64,000 nt of DNA, from the NCBI GenBank assembly GCA_009711805.1, contig VEMX01000007.1:79489-143488 (forward strand), read 5' to 3'. This document shows positions 17,983 through 26,742 of the stretch, one piece after another. Numbering within the stretch: position 1 is the first letter of the stretch; each line of letters begins with the position of its first letter. Source of the stretch: Balneolaceae bacterium (lineage in GTDB: Bacteria; Bacteroidota; Rhodothermia; Balneolales; Balneolaceae). A model generated the notes under the pieces. That model saw only the letters and a list, made by a program, of their open reading frames with translations. It did not search any database and was not told the DNA's origin. Position numbers and translations under genes: made by a program.

Positions 17983-19110
17983 TTACTTTATCGTACCTCT
18001 GTTTATAGAAACTTTCAGATCGCTTTCATTCATTTCAATAAAATAAAATCTATCCTTAGTATCTTTCCACATAAATATTGAAGTAGTAGGATTTCGTATT
18101 GCCATCTTTAAGATTGTGCTCTTTCCCTGCATCACAAGATCTTCACTATACGTTTCTACAATCACTTCCCAATGATAATTTAACTCAGATTCACTATTAG
18201 AAGGCCCATTCAAATTAAGCTTTGAATAAATTATAACTATAGTACCATCTTTTAACTGATATATACCTTCAGTAGAATAATTAACACTCCCTTTTACTTT
18301 TCCATCGCGAGAATAACTGGTAGAATGAGGAACTTTTGGATTATCATTATTAGAGTACGAGGTCACAGCGTCATCAGATAATTCTTTATCACCTGCAATT
18401 GTCCGATTTAGCTTCCATCTCATCTCATTGTTTAATACATATTCAAAAATTTCCCCATAATATATACCCGGAACAAATATAACCCTCCCTCTATCATCTA
18501 AAATGGAATTTCCCGGATAAATTTGCATCCTCGAATCCGCAAATGCAGATGTGTACTTTAAACTCTTAAATGGAGCAAATGACTGTTCCCGAGCTGAAAA
18601 TGCTCCATCATAAACATGAAGTAAATCGTCATTATATTTACCTTTCAACGGTAATTTATAAATAACAAGGTATTTTTCATCCAATTTTATTATTTCCCTC
18701 GGCCATAACATTTCTTTAGGCATTACAGCCGTCTCTACTAATTCCCCTTCATAAGAAAGCTTATTTACCCGTTTATTTAAATTATCAAGAACAATGAGGT
18801 GGTCTTCCTCGCAATAAACAGCAGTGAAATCTAAAAATTCTCCCGGCCCTCTTCCTCTACGTCCAATTGAATTCAGGTATTCTCCGTTTTCATTAAAAAC
18901 AAGAATTTGCATCTGCATCTTATCAGAAACATAAATATTAAATTCACTATCAGTGCATACTGATGCGGGCCTTGTCAGAAAATAAGTTCCATCATCAGAT
19001 TCAATCTTTAAATCGATCTCAAGTTTATTCTCTTTATCCTGAGCCATAGTTAGATCACATAAAATTAATAGTACAATAAAAGTTAAAAATATCCCATACG
19101 CTTTATACAT
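17983..19110 (-). CDS. Secreted 6-bladed beta-propeller protein
   Basis: A 375-residue exported protein with an N-terminal signal peptide (MYKAYGIFLTFIVLLILCDLTMAQ). The mature part has repeated short blade motifs (FNIYVSDKMQMQILVFNENGEYL, LIVLDNLNKRVNKLSYEGEL) and the box GRRGRGPGEF at 83-92. It belongs with the TolB/NHL-like 6-bladed propeller proteins common in Bacteroidota, whose roles are mostly unknown. Two lipoprotein relatives lie at 48-51 kb in this window and share the box. It is a single gene, on the opposite strand from the pnt operon. Confidence 0.78.
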   Translation of the reverse strand: MYKAYGIFLTFIVLLILCDLTMAQDKENKLEIDLKIESDDGTYFLTRPASVCTDSEFNIYVSDKMQMQILVFNENGEYLNSIGRRGRGPGEFLDFTAVYCEEDHLIVLDNLNKRVNKLSYEGELVETAVMPKEMLWPREIIKLDEKYLVIYKLPLKGKYNDDLLHVYDGAFSAREQSFAPFKSLKYTSAFADSRMQIYPGNSILDDRGRVIFVPGIYYGEIFEYVLNNEMRWKLNRTIAGDKELSDDAVTSYSNNDNPKVPHSTSYSRDGKVKGSVNYSTEGIYQLKDGTIVIIYSKLNLNGPSNSESELNYHWEVIVETYSEDLVMQGKSTILKMAIRNPTTSIFMWKDTKDRFYFIEMNESDLKVSINRGTIK

Positions 19111-19461
19111 ATAAACAATTTTCTTGTTAAAATAGATGATTGATATTTATTATGTCATCTCTTTTAGTAAGCTGTGTTCAAGTCATTACTGCAATTAAAA
19201 AACTTGTTCTGTTGAACTTATGGCATTTAACCCTAACATGCAGCCATTTAAGTATTGTTCAATAACAAGAAGCCAATTATTGTATTTTAGCAAGAGCAAT
19301 GGGTATAATAGCGATCACATGCATTATGATTTTTAGATATCCAACAAGTTTTCCTATTCCATTAAGAGAATTAAACTAATCCAAACCTAACAATATGAAC
19401 AACTATATTTGCGAAATTCGCTTATTTCATTAAGTTAGGTCAAAACCTTAATGGAGACGTT
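19111..19461. other. 351-bp intergenic region upstream of pntA1
   Basis: AT-rich gap between two divergent genes with no open frame of note. It holds the candidate pnt -7 box (19404-19411), the small palindrome GCGAAATTCGC and loosely spaced inverted AACCTAAC/GTTAGGT words (19384 and 19434). Nothing else is recognisable. Confidence 0.6.
19404..19411 (+). promoter_or_regulatory. Candidate -7 promoter box for the pnt operon
   Basis: TATATTTG matches TAnnTTTG, 50 nt before the TTG start of pntA1. No -33 TTG at the expected spacing was seen. Confidence 0.35.
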
Positions 19462-20586
19462 TTGAATGTTGGAGTTTTAAAAGAAACGGCTGAATATGAA
19501 CAACGGGTTGCCCTCAATCCCGATGTAGCAGGAAAATTAATCGACAAGGGGCTTGAAGTATGGATCGAAAGTGAAGCTGGACTAGCCTCAAGTTTTCTGA
19601 ATGAACAGTATGAAAAAGCCGGGGCTACTGTAACTGCTTCGCGAGAGGAATTACTGGCAACCGCCGACCTGTTGCTGGCCGTGCAAACGCCCCCTGCCGA
19701 AGATCTCAAAAAACTTAAAAAAGGAGCTGTTGTAATCTGCTTCTTGTGGGCACTGCAACATCCCGATTTAGTGGAACTGCTTAAAGAGCTCGAATTAACC
19801 GGTATGGGGATGGATGCCATCCCCCGAATATCCCGGGCACAAAATATGGATGCCCTCTCATCCATGAGTTCTATTGCGGGATACAAATCCGCCCTTATCG
19901 CAGCTAATGAACTGGACAAATATCTCCCCATGATGATGACCGCCGCGGGTACCATTCCTCCGGCCAAAGCACTTATCCTGGGAGCAGGTGTAGCCGGGCT
20001 ACAGGCCATAGCTACCTGTAAGCGTTTGGGAGCTCGAGTGGAGGCCTATGACATTCGCCCTGTGGTAAAAGAACAGGTGGAAAGCCTGGGGGCTTCGTTC
20101 GTGGAAATTGAATTGCAGGAAGAAGATACTGAAACCGAAGGCGGCTATGCCAAAGAGGTATCTAAAGACAACCAGGAGCGGCAGCGGGAGGTAACTCACC
20201 GGCATGTGGCAAAATCGGATATTGTGATAACCACAGCTCTTATCCCTGGCCGACCCGCACCGCTGTTAGTGACCAAAGAAATGGTGTACGACATGAATCC
20301 CGGTTCGGTAATTGTAGACCTGGCTGCTGAAAACGGGGGAAATTGTGAACTGACGGAGGCAGGAAAAACTATTATCGAGAATGAAGTCAAAATTATTGGC
20401 CCGTTGAATATTCCCAGCCAGCTGGCTCATCATGCAAGCCAGTTATATGCCAAAAACATGCTGAACCTCCTTGACCTGTTGATTGAAGAGGGTAAGCCGA
20501 ATTTCAATTTTGACGATGAAATTTTACTGAACACCACTATTACCCATAAAGGCGAAGTTATTTCACCGTTAATTAAGAATAATTGA
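19462..20586 (+). CDS. pntA: NAD(P) transhydrogenase subunit alpha, part 1 (NAD-binding)
   Basis: Soluble domain I of the proton-translocating transhydrogenase that moves hydride between NADH and NADP+. It is 374 residues with the alanine-dehydrogenase/PNT fold: N-terminal GVLKETAEYEQRVALNPD, NAD site GAGVAG near 174, and the long DIVITTALIPGRPAP segment. Alpha is split into separate NAD-binding and membrane genes, as in Rhodospirillum-type enzymes. The TTG start is supported by GGAG at 19453-19456 and by the family N-terminus; no ATG fits. It is the first gene of the pntA1-pntA2-pntB operon. Confidence 0.93.
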   Translation: MNVGVLKETAEYEQRVALNPDVAGKLIDKGLEVWIESEAGLASSFLNEQYEKAGATVTASREELLATADLLLAVQTPPAEDLKKLKKGAVVICFLWALQHPDLVELLKELELTGMGMDAIPRISRAQNMDALSSMSSIAGYKSALIAANELDKYLPMMMTAAGTIPPAKALILGAGVAGLQAIATCKRLGARVEAYDIRPVVKEQVESLGASFVEIELQEEDTETEGGYAKEVSKDNQERQREVTHRHVAKSDIVITTALIPGRPAPLLVTKEMVYDMNPGSVIVDLAAENGGNCELTEAGKTIIENEVKIIGPLNIPSQLAHHASQLYAKNMLNLLDLLIEEGKPNFNFDDEILLNTTITHKGEVISPLIKNN

Positions 20587-20643
20587 ATTAAGAATTAGCA
20601 ATCGCCCTATGATTTCTAACTCTGATATTCCTAATTGAATACT

Positions 20644-20928
20644 ATGTCATCCTTAATCTTTTCCTTATTCATATTTGTATTGGCCTGTTTTATTGGCTTC
20701 GAACTCATATCCAAAGTACCGCCAACCCTGCATACCCCTTTAATGAGCGGGGCTAACGCCATTTCGGGCATTACCATTGTGGGAGCCCTTATTGTTGCAG
20801 GCAGCGTGGGAGGTCAACTTGCCCATATCATTGGTTTCCTGGCTATTATATTTGCCACCATTAATGTGGTGGGCGGTTTTATGGTTACCGACCGTATGCT
20901 CGAAATGTTTAAGAAAAAGGAGGACTAA
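20644..20928 (+). CDS. NAD(P) transhydrogenase subunit alpha, part 2 (membrane)
   Basis: A 94-residue membrane subunit carrying the first helices of domain II, with about three hydrophobic helices and the conserved PPTLHTPLMSGANAISGITI and VVGGFMVTDRMLEMFKKK segments. It completes the proton channel with PntB. The ATG at 20644 (MSSLIFSLF) is preferred over an in-frame TTG at 20635. It lies 57 bp after pntA1 and 3 bp before pntB. Confidence 0.93.
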   Translation: MSSLIFSLFIFVLACFIGFELISKVPPTLHTPLMSGANAISGITIVGALIVAGSVGGQLAHIIGFLAIIFATINVVGGFMVTDRMLEMFKKKED

Positions 20929-20931
20929 CGC

Positions 20932-22359
20932 ATGAGCCAGTTTCTGCCTGAATCTATCCTGACTTTTTTGCCTGATTTCATTCAAATTATCTACCTCATT
21001 GCCACTGCCTTCTTTATCCGGGGCCTTAAGCTGCTCAATTCGCCTGCCACGGCCCGCCGGGGGAATCAATATGCAGCCATTGGGATGTTAATTGGTGTAG
21101 TCATCACCTTGTTCGACCAGCAGATTCTTTCTTTTGAGTGGATTATTGCCGGAGTGCTGATTGGTGGGCTTATAGGAGCCGTGCTGGCCAAAAAAGTAGA
21201 GATGACGGCCATGCCTGAACTGGTAGCGGTATTTAATGGCTTCGGAGGTGGTGCCTCGGCCCTGGTTGCATGGGGAGAGTTCACCCGTACTGCAGATCCA
21301 ACCCTCATCCCCGCCGACGGCCTGATCACCACCGGACTGAGTATCTTCATCGGGGCTCTCACTTTTACCGGCAGCTTTGTGGCTTTTGGTAAGCTAAAAG
21401 GTTTTATATCGGGACGGGCCATCACCTTCCCGGGACTCAATCTTATCAATATTGGTTCTATGATAGGAGTACTGACTTTAGTGGGAATATTCGCCTTCGA
21501 CCCCACCAACCAAACCATTTTCTGGATTGTACTGGGCGTTTCTCTCCTGATTGGGATCACTTCGGTCATCCCTATTGGAGGGGCTGATATGCCGGTGGTG
21601 ATCTCCCTGCTGAACTCCTATTCGGGTATCGCTGCTTCCATGGCTGGCTTTGTACTCAACAACAACCTGTTAATAGTTTCCGGAGCCTTGGTGGGAGCCG
21701 CCGGACTCATCCTTACCCAAATCATGTGCAAGGCTATGAACCGATCACTGGCCAATGTCATTTTCGGATCCTTTGGCGGAAATGACGGGGTGGGTGGGTC
21801 AGGGCCAACGGTTGCCGATGGCGACAAGATTGTCCGGGAAACCAGTCCGCAAGACATGGCTATACAGGTAAGTTATGCCGACAAGGTCATCATTGTACCG
21901 GGATATGGACTTGCTGTTGCTCAGGCGCAGCATGTGGTAAAAGAAGTAGCCGAAAAACTGGAAGCAAAGGGGGTAACGGTGAAATATGGCATTCACCCGG
22001 TAGCCGGTCGCATGCCCGGACACATGAATGTGCTGCTGGCTGAAGCCGATGTGCCTTACGATCAGCTCTATGACATGGACCAAATCAATCCCGAGTTTTC
22101 TACTACGGATGTAGTGATGGTTATTGGAGCCAATGATGTGGTAAATCCCATGGCCAGAACCGATCCCGGCAACCCCATCTATGGCATGCCTATCCTGAAT
22201 GTGGATGAAGCCAAGCGCACGGTGATATTCAAGAGAAGTCTGAGTCCGGGATACGCCGGCATCGACAACCCTCTTTTTTATGATGAGAAAAACCAAATGT
22301 TTTTCGGGGATGCCAAGAAAAGCCTGCAGGAACTTAGTGAGGCCCTTAATGAAGTCTAG
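20932..22359 (+). CDS. pntB: NAD(P) transhydrogenase subunit beta
   Basis: Membrane and NADP(H)-binding subunit, 475 residues. Residues about 1-280 hold roughly nine helices of domain II; residues about 290-475 are domain III with VIIVPGYGLAVAQAQH near 320, HPVAGRMPGHMNVLLAEA, and the C-terminal NVDEAKRTVIFKRSLSPGYAGI segments. AAGGAGG at 20917-20923 precedes the ATG. In the cell it couples proton entry to NADPH formation. The last codons (NPLFYDEKNQMFFGDA) have a degenerate second copy at 23119-23157. Confidence 0.95.
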   Translation: MSQFLPESILTFLPDFIQIIYLIATAFFIRGLKLLNSPATARRGNQYAAIGMLIGVVITLFDQQILSFEWIIAGVLIGGLIGAVLAKKVEMTAMPELVAVFNGFGGGASALVAWGEFTRTADPTLIPADGLITTGLSIFIGALTFTGSFVAFGKLKGFISGRAITFPGLNLINIGSMIGVLTLVGIFAFDPTNQTIFWIVLGVSLLIGITSVIPIGGADMPVVISLLNSYSGIAASMAGFVLNNNLLIVSGALVGAAGLILTQIMCKAMNRSLANVIFGSFGGNDGVGGSGPTVADGDKIVRETSPQDMAIQVSYADKVIIVPGYGLAVAQAQHVVKEVAEKLEAKGVTVKYGIHPVAGRMPGHMNVLLAEADVPYDQLYDMDQINPEFSTTDVVMVIGANDVVNPMARTDPGNPIYGMPILNVDEAKRTVIFKRSLSPGYAGIDNPLFYDEKNQMFFGDAKKSLQELSEALNEV

Positions 22360-22431
22360 TTTTTTTGGTAAGACAAAAGACGAGATTTTTTGTCAGTTGT
22401 CACTGAACGCACATTTCCAATTGAACAATTC
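22357..22431 (+). repeat. Spacer repeat downstream of pntB, copy 1
   Basis: Contains GACAAAAGACGAG, TTTTGTCAGTTGTC and CCAATTGAACAATTCTTAATTGA in order. The same series recurs at 23160-23251 after the pntB-tail remnant, so spacer and gene tail were duplicated together. Confidence 0.7.
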
Positions 22432-22503
22432 TTAATTGACCAATTCCCAATAGCTACTTACATCTATTCACTGCTCTGTGTATCTTTTTCCAAAAACAAA
22501 TTC

Positions 22504-23022
22504 ATGAAACACCCTTTACACAAGCTCTTATCTGTTGTTATCATCACCTCTACTTTATTTATAACCGGCTGCCTTAATAGCCCCTCCCCGGGCGAATGTA
22601 ACAGATCCATTGATCTTTCATATGCTGATCAGAATAAACTGGATTCCCAGCTTAGCGCAATTGATGATTACCTTACCGAGCATGAGATTAGTGCCCAAAC
22701 CCATCAAGAATCCGGACTGCGATATGTTATTAATGAAGCAGGCACCGGCACCGCCCCAACCATCTGCGACAAAATTGCTGTGAAATACACCGGAAAACTG
22801 ATGGAAAATAACGACGTGTTTGACCGTTCCGACAAGCCGATTTCTTTTATCCTCGGAAACCTGATTCCAGGCTGGCAGGTGGGGATACCGCTTGTAAAAC
22901 CGGGAGGCTCCATCACATTATACATCCCGGGTGAGTATGCCTATGGTTCAAGAGGAGCTGGAGATGATATTCCCGCAGATGCCAACCTTATTTTTGAAAT
23001 CGAGCTGGTTGCTGCACAATAA
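22504..23022 (+). CDS. FKBP-type peptidyl-prolyl isomerase lipoprotein
   Basis: Predicted lipoprotein of 172 residues: the signal MKHPLHKLLSVVIITSTLFITGC has a good lipobox with cysteine at 23. The C-terminal half is an FKBP domain: GLRYVINEAGTGTAP, KIAVKYTGKLMENNDVFDRSD, NLIPGWQVGIPLVKPGGSITLYIPGEYAYG. The role is cis-trans proline isomerisation during folding in the cell envelope. The ATG at 22504 is chosen because 38 upstream in-frame residues lack any signal and run into the spacer repeat. The gene sits between two copies of the pntB-tail/spacer repeat. Confidence 0.9.
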   Translation: MKHPLHKLLSVVIITSTLFITGCLNSPSPGECNRSIDLSYADQNKLDSQLSAIDDYLTEHEISAQTHQESGLRYVINEAGTGTAPTICDKIAVKYTGKLMENNDVFDRSDKPISFILGNLIPGWQVGIPLVKPGGSITLYIPGEYAYGSRGAGDDIPADANLIFEIELVAAQ

Positions 23023-23118
23023 ATTATTCAGCCCTTTAAATAAAATCATTAGTATATCAACCACTTTTAAACTAAAAAAATATCAATGCCGGCTATCAAT
23101 CAACTCCTTGTGAGAGTG

Positions 23119-23157
23119 CCTTTTTATGATGAGAAGAACCAACTGTTTTTTAGGTGA
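23119..23157 (+). pseudogene. Remnant of a duplicated pntB 3' end
   Basis: Twelve codons read PFYDEKNQLFFR then stop, against PLFYDEKNQMFF near the true pntB C-terminus, with clear nucleotide similarity to 22269-22310. Similarity ends abruptly upstream. It is followed by a copy of the post-pntB spacer. Confidence 0.65.
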
Positions 23158-23159
23158 AA

Positions 23160-23251
23160 CTTGAAAAAGACAAAAGACGAGAGATGAGGGACGACATTTT
23201 TGTCAATTGTCGCTTAATACACATTCCTAATTGAACAATTCTTAATTGATC
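23160..23251 (+). repeat. Spacer repeat, copy 2
   Basis: Second copy of the post-pntB spacer: GACAAAAGACGAG, TTTTGTCAATTGTC, then CTAATTGAACAATTCTTAATTGA. It contains an extra GAGATGAGGGACGAC segment resembling DNA after rnhA at about 43.43 kb. Confidence 0.7.
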
Positions 23252-23264
23252 ACCCACAAATAAA

Positions 23265-23516
23265 GTGAAGATTCAAGTACCTACAGAGGAACACTTTGCA
23301 AAAGAAAAACGTCGTAAACGACGGGATTTCATGGGTGGATTGATTACAGGCCTGATCGTTTTTGGGTTGATCGGTATGCGGGTGGTTTTTCGGTATGGAT
23401 TTGATAAAGTGGAAACCTACACCTGGATAGCTCTTGGTTTTGGGATACTTTCCTTTGGCTTGCTGGCCCGCTGGTTTGGTGCGGAGTTCTGGAGCAGAAT
23501 TTCCGGGTGGAATTAA
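23265..23516 (+). CDS. Small hypothetical membrane protein
   Basis: An 83-residue protein with a basic N-terminus (EEHFAKEKRRKRRDF) and two hydrophobic stretches (GGLITGLIVFGLIGMRVVF and WIALGFGILSFGLLARWF). No family recognised. GTG start; no strong ribosome site is seen. It follows the second spacer repeat and faces the decarboxylase gene at its 3' end. The two well-formed helices argue for a real gene. Confidence 0.6.
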   Translation: MKIQVPTEEHFAKEKRRKRRDFMGGLITGLIVFGLIGMRVVFRYGFDKVETYTWIALGFGILSFGLLARWFGAEFWSRISGWN

Positions 23517-23559
23517 ATTTCTTTCATCCCCAAGAAGAATGACCAGCTATTGCCTGTAC

Positions 23560-24900
23560 CTAAAGATGTGCTTCTATCCGCTGTATAAGCTCCGGAACAA
23601 AATTCTTTTGCTCTGGCTTCATCAGTACACTCCTCAAAATCGTAACCTGCCCGGTGTCCACTTTAATCTGGGGATGAAACTCGGCAAAACCGGAAGCCGG
23701 CACTTTATACAAAGAGAGATAAAATGATTGTTCTCTCATCCCCGCATCAAACACTTCTTTGGATTTAGCCGAAATTTCGGATGTTGTTTGAACCTCCGCT
23801 GGGAAATACCCGATAATATCGAGCTCCGGCTTTTTGAACACCTTTAAACCGTCACTTTCATTCATCAAGGTTTCCATGCGTAAAGCGGCTTCCCTGCATT
23901 TTCTCATGACTGGCCCAAACCCTTCACCCTCTTTCAGGGGAAACAATTGCAGGGTTGCCCACAGAGCCACGGCTGCTGCTCCCGCTCGTGAACACTCCAG
24001 GCTTATTTCCCCGAGGTGTAAATCATCGGAAGTAAAATAGGTATAGGGGGAATCATGCTTATAAAACCTTCCCGCTTCAGGATCTTTAAAGAGTACACAT
24101 CCGCAACCATAGGGTTGCAAACCATGTTTATGAGGATCCACGACGATGCTGTCGGCTTCCTGCATGAGTTTCCAGGAGGCGCCGTCGATAACATCCGAGT
24201 CTTTCAGCGTTCTGAAAAAGCCGCCATAAGCAGCATCAATATGAATACGAATACCATGTGTACGGGCCCAGGGTAAAATCTTGTGCAAGGGTTCTACTTC
24301 TCCCAGCCCGGTAGTTCCCAGGGTTACCACAATAGTTCCTATCTCCTCTGGTTGCACCTGGTCCAGCATTAGATCTCCGGAAAGCTCAACCGGAATTTTT
24401 ATCCCTTCAACTCCAAGCACCCCGCACATACGTTCGTGGGTATAATGAGAGTTCGCTGAAAAGGCAATTTTTTTCTTTGGATGTGTTTGCCGTGCAATCC
24501 ACAGAGCTTCCAGGTTGGCAATGGTGCCACTGGCTGTAAGGTGTCCCAGATACTCATCCCCATAACCAAAAAAAGAGGCCAACTCTGCTATTACCTCCTT
24601 CTCCATTTCGGAAGAAGGCGGGCCGCCATCCAGGGCATGATTGTTTGGGTTAATGGTCATGGCCATGGCGTAGGCTGCCTGGGCTAATGGGTGCGGGGGC
24701 TTCAGCATCTGTCCGGCATACACGGGGTGGTGAAACGGGTAGTTTCCTTTTAACCGAGTAGAAAGTTCACCAAACACTTCGGCTACTCTCTCATCGTCTA
24801 CCTGTAATGATTTATCTGTTGCCGCATCACCAAACGATTCTCGCCACTGTTTTAGCTCTGATAATCCCTTGTTAAAATGCTTCTCTGTATGCTTGTCCAT
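23560..24900 (-). CDS. Group II pyridoxal-dependent decarboxylase-like protein
   Basis: PLP enzyme of the aromatic amino acid/glutamate decarboxylase group, 446 residues. Visible are HPVYAGQMLKPPHPLA, GHLTASGTIANLEAL, IHIDAAYGG (the Asp of D222-A-A-Y stacks over the cofactor nitrogen), and the Schiff-base lysine K258 in SIVVDPHKHG. Substrates in the family include glutamate, aspartate, tyrosine and DOPA, and the sequence alone does not choose among them. It is the last gene of a minus operon after a DUF3078 gene (9-bp gap) and a PyrR-like gene; the set gives no clear pathway. Confidence 0.87.
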   Translation of the reverse strand: MDKHTEKHFNKGLSELKQWRESFGDAATDKSLQVDDERVAEVFGELSTRLKGNYPFHHPVYAGQMLKPPHPLAQAAYAMAMTINPNNHALDGGPPSSEMEKEVIAELASFFGYGDEYLGHLTASGTIANLEALWIARQTHPKKKIAFSANSHYTHERMCGVLGVEGIKIPVELSGDLMLDQVQPEEIGTIVVTLGTTGLGEVEPLHKILPWARTHGIRIHIDAAYGGFFRTLKDSDVIDGASWKLMQEADSIVVDPHKHGLQPYGCGCVLFKDPEAGRFYKHDSPYTYFTSDDLHLGEISLECSRAGAAAVALWATLQLFPLKEGEGFGPVMRKCREAALRMETLMNESDGLKVFKKPELDIIGYFPAEVQTTSEISAKSKEVFDAGMREQSFYLSLYKVPASGFAEFHPQIKVDTGQVTILRSVLMKPEQKNFVPELIQRIEAHL

Positions 24901-24909
24901 TACTATCCA

Positions 24910-25785
24910 TTAAAAAATGCTTAGGGTAACTCCGGCCGAGAGTACTTGCTTCAACTGCAGCTTGGAAGAGAAGTCGGCATCGTATCTCATCTCAAACTGA
25001 AAAGAAGCGCTAATGGTTTTATTAATCTGCCCTGCCAGTTCATTGACCCACATAATATCCGTTTTGTCAATGGTCATATGCAGATTGGTAAACGTTTCGA
25101 GACTGCTGGCATAATTCACATTTTCCATGATCTCTTTCTGCAAAGTTATACCTGTTGTTAAACCACCCTCTGAGCGAAAATTGTCTCCCGGTTCTAACCC
25201 ATAGTTCTCGGTGAGGCTGTCGTCATTTACAATGGTCTGTTTTAAACCTACACCAAACTCAAAAGTGAGTTCAGTGTTAGGCTGGTATGAGATACCAATT
25301 CCTTCGTTAAAATAGGCCGGGGCAAAAAAGTTAGAAATCAGGGAGTCACCTCCGGCAACCTTTGCATTATATTCATACCCTTCATCAAACTGGGTTTGCA
25401 AAGAAACAGCTCCATAAGCTGAAAACTGCCCGTTTCTTTCAAGGGCATAGGTAAAGCGGTTTCTTACCGCAATAACATCATCTGTTTTACGCACTCCCTC
25501 CTCTTTCACCTTACTTTGTCCGTATTTCATATTCACCCTGAACCCGTAGGCAAATTGTTTATCTCTGTACATAGCCATATATACTGTTGAGGCCCGGCCA
25601 CTTAGTGTACTTACCCCACCCTGAGACCAGTTATTATAAGATGCCTGGGCTCCAAAGAGATTAGCCGACCATGTGTTTTCCCATCCATTCAGGGTATCGG
25701 GAACCACGACTGCCTGGCTGTGAGCATTATTTGTTACTGATAGAATGAAAAAGAGCGTACCGCTAATAAATAAAAAACGCTTCAT
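24910..25785 (-). CDS. DUF3078 outer-membrane beta-barrel protein
   Basis: A 291-residue exported protein with signal peptide (MKRFLFISGTLFFILSVTNNAHSQ) and the DUF3078 hallmark W-S-x-N-x-F-G-A-Q-A-S-Y-N-N-W-S-Q-G-G (39-57). The rest alternates polar and hydrophobic residues in amphipathic strands with a strand-like C-terminus ending in Phe, as expected of a barrel inserted by BamA. Function is unknown in the family, which is typical of Bacteroidota and relatives. It is the middle gene of the three-gene minus operon. Confidence 0.85.
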   Translation of the reverse strand: MKRFLFISGTLFFILSVTNNAHSQAVVVPDTLNGWENTWSANLFGAQASYNNWSQGGVSTLSGRASTVYMAMYRDKQFAYGFRVNMKYGQSKVKEEGVRKTDDVIAVRNRFTYALERNGQFSAYGAVSLQTQFDEGYEYNAKVAGGDSLISNFFAPAYFNEGIGISYQPNTELTFEFGVGLKQTIVNDDSLTENYGLEPGDNFRSEGGLTTGITLQKEIMENVNYASSLETFTNLHMTIDKTDIMWVNELAGQINKTISASFQFEMRYDADFSSKLQLKQVLSAGVTLSIF

Positions 25786-25825
25786 GGAATAGTTATTCTG
25801 TCCTGATTAGTATGACTGATTATGA

Positions 25826-26323
25826 TTAATTGTTTTTAAAAAGTACCGCCTGATGTAACTTGCCTTCTTTCAACATTACCTCAATATGCTCCCCGGTTTT
25901 AGTAGGAACACTCATTCCTGTAAGTTCAGACAAAAGTGGATATCGCCGGTGCCCACGGTCGAGCAGAGTAACAATATCGATAGCTAAAGGTTCATATGCA
26001 CTGCATATGGCTGATAATGCACGAAACATTGTTTTTCCTGAAAATATCACATCATCAATCAGGAATACTGCCTTATCGTTGCAATCCGGTATCTTCACCA
26101 TCGGACTATCCCCAAAAACATTAAACTGCTGTACCGGCTTTTCCTCTCCAAGATGAGCTGCCAAATAAGCAGATATTTGTGTAGCCGTTGCATAGCCGCG
26201 TTCATTAAGCCCAATGAGGACTATTTCCTGTTCAGGATTTAGCCGTTCCCATATCTGTATAGATAAACGTTTGAGAGCCCGCTCAATGCGAGGCTGATCC
26301 ATCAATACTATTTGTTTTTTCAT
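25826..26323 (-). CDS. PyrR-like phosphoribosyltransferase
   Basis: A 165-residue type I phosphoribosyltransferase fold. The PRPP loop is FLIDDVIFSGKT (D90 to T98), and the C-terminal VTLLDRGHRRYPL with TGMSVPTKTGEHIEV closely follows PyrR (VDRGHRELPI, GKNIPTS). It is shorter than PyrR in the middle: the LDITLYRDD segment is replaced by FNVFGDSPMVKI. It may therefore have lost RNA-binding or uracil phosphoribosyltransferase activity. The ATG at 26323 is used; 35 upstream in-frame residues are not family-like and cross the promoter. It is divergent from ytxH and first in an operon with DUF3078 and decarboxylase genes. Confidence 0.8.
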   Translation of the reverse strand: MKKQIVLMDQPRIERALKRLSIQIWERLNPEQEIVLIGLNERGYATATQISAYLAAHLGEEKPVQQFNVFGDSPMVKIPDCNDKAVFLIDDVIFSGKTMFRALSAICSAYEPLAIDIVTLLDRGHRRYPLLSELTGMSVPTKTGEHIEVMLKEGKLHQAVLFKNN

Positions 26324-26345
26324 AGAAAAATTTATGTATTCGCAC

Positions 26346-26353
26346 CAAAGGTA
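26346..26353 (-). promoter_or_regulatory. Candidate -7 promoter box for the PyrR-like operon
   Basis: On the minus strand TACCTTTG matches TAnnTTTG, 22 nt before the ATG at 26323. A -33 element at the right distance was not found. Confidence 0.35.
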
Positions 26354-26451
26354 AGGTTTTGTACACTTAGTGTTATAAAATATCCAAAAAAATATGGGTA
26401 AAATTTTATACCTTAGAAACGGTAACATCTACTAAAAAGAGAGGTTTAGTT

Positions 26452-26742
26452 ATGAGAACAAATACCATTATTACAGGCCTTGTTGCCTTTGCCAGCGGCT
26501 TCGTAACCGGATTACTGCTGAGCCCCAAAAACGGAAAAGAAAACAGAAAGTGGATTAGTAATCATACCAGAGATACCAAAAACTGGATAGAAGATCACGG
26601 CCACAAGCTTTTTGAAGAAAGTGAAAAGAGGATTGACCGCCTTTCAAAAGGATTAAAAAATACCGTAAAGGAAAATGTACCTGACCTTTACCGTGCTACC
26701 GAATCCCTGCACTTTTCCGATACTGAAAGTCATGACTCCTAA
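26452..26742 (+). CDS. YtxH-domain protein
   Basis: A 96-residue protein with one N-terminal membrane helix (TIITGLVAFASGFVTGLLLSPKNGKENRKWI), which is the YtxH signature of a helix, the LSPKxGKExR box and a long amphipathic charged helix. YtxH proteins are small membrane-anchored proteins often linked to general stress, without a known activity. AGAGAGG lies just before the ATG. The C-terminal end overlaps the next gene by 11 bp, so the two are co-transcribed. Confidence 0.82.
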   Translation: MRTNTIITGLVAFASGFVTGLLLSPKNGKENRKWISNHTRDTKNWIEDHGHKLFEESEKRIDRLSKGLKNTVKENVPDLYRATESLHFSDTESHDS

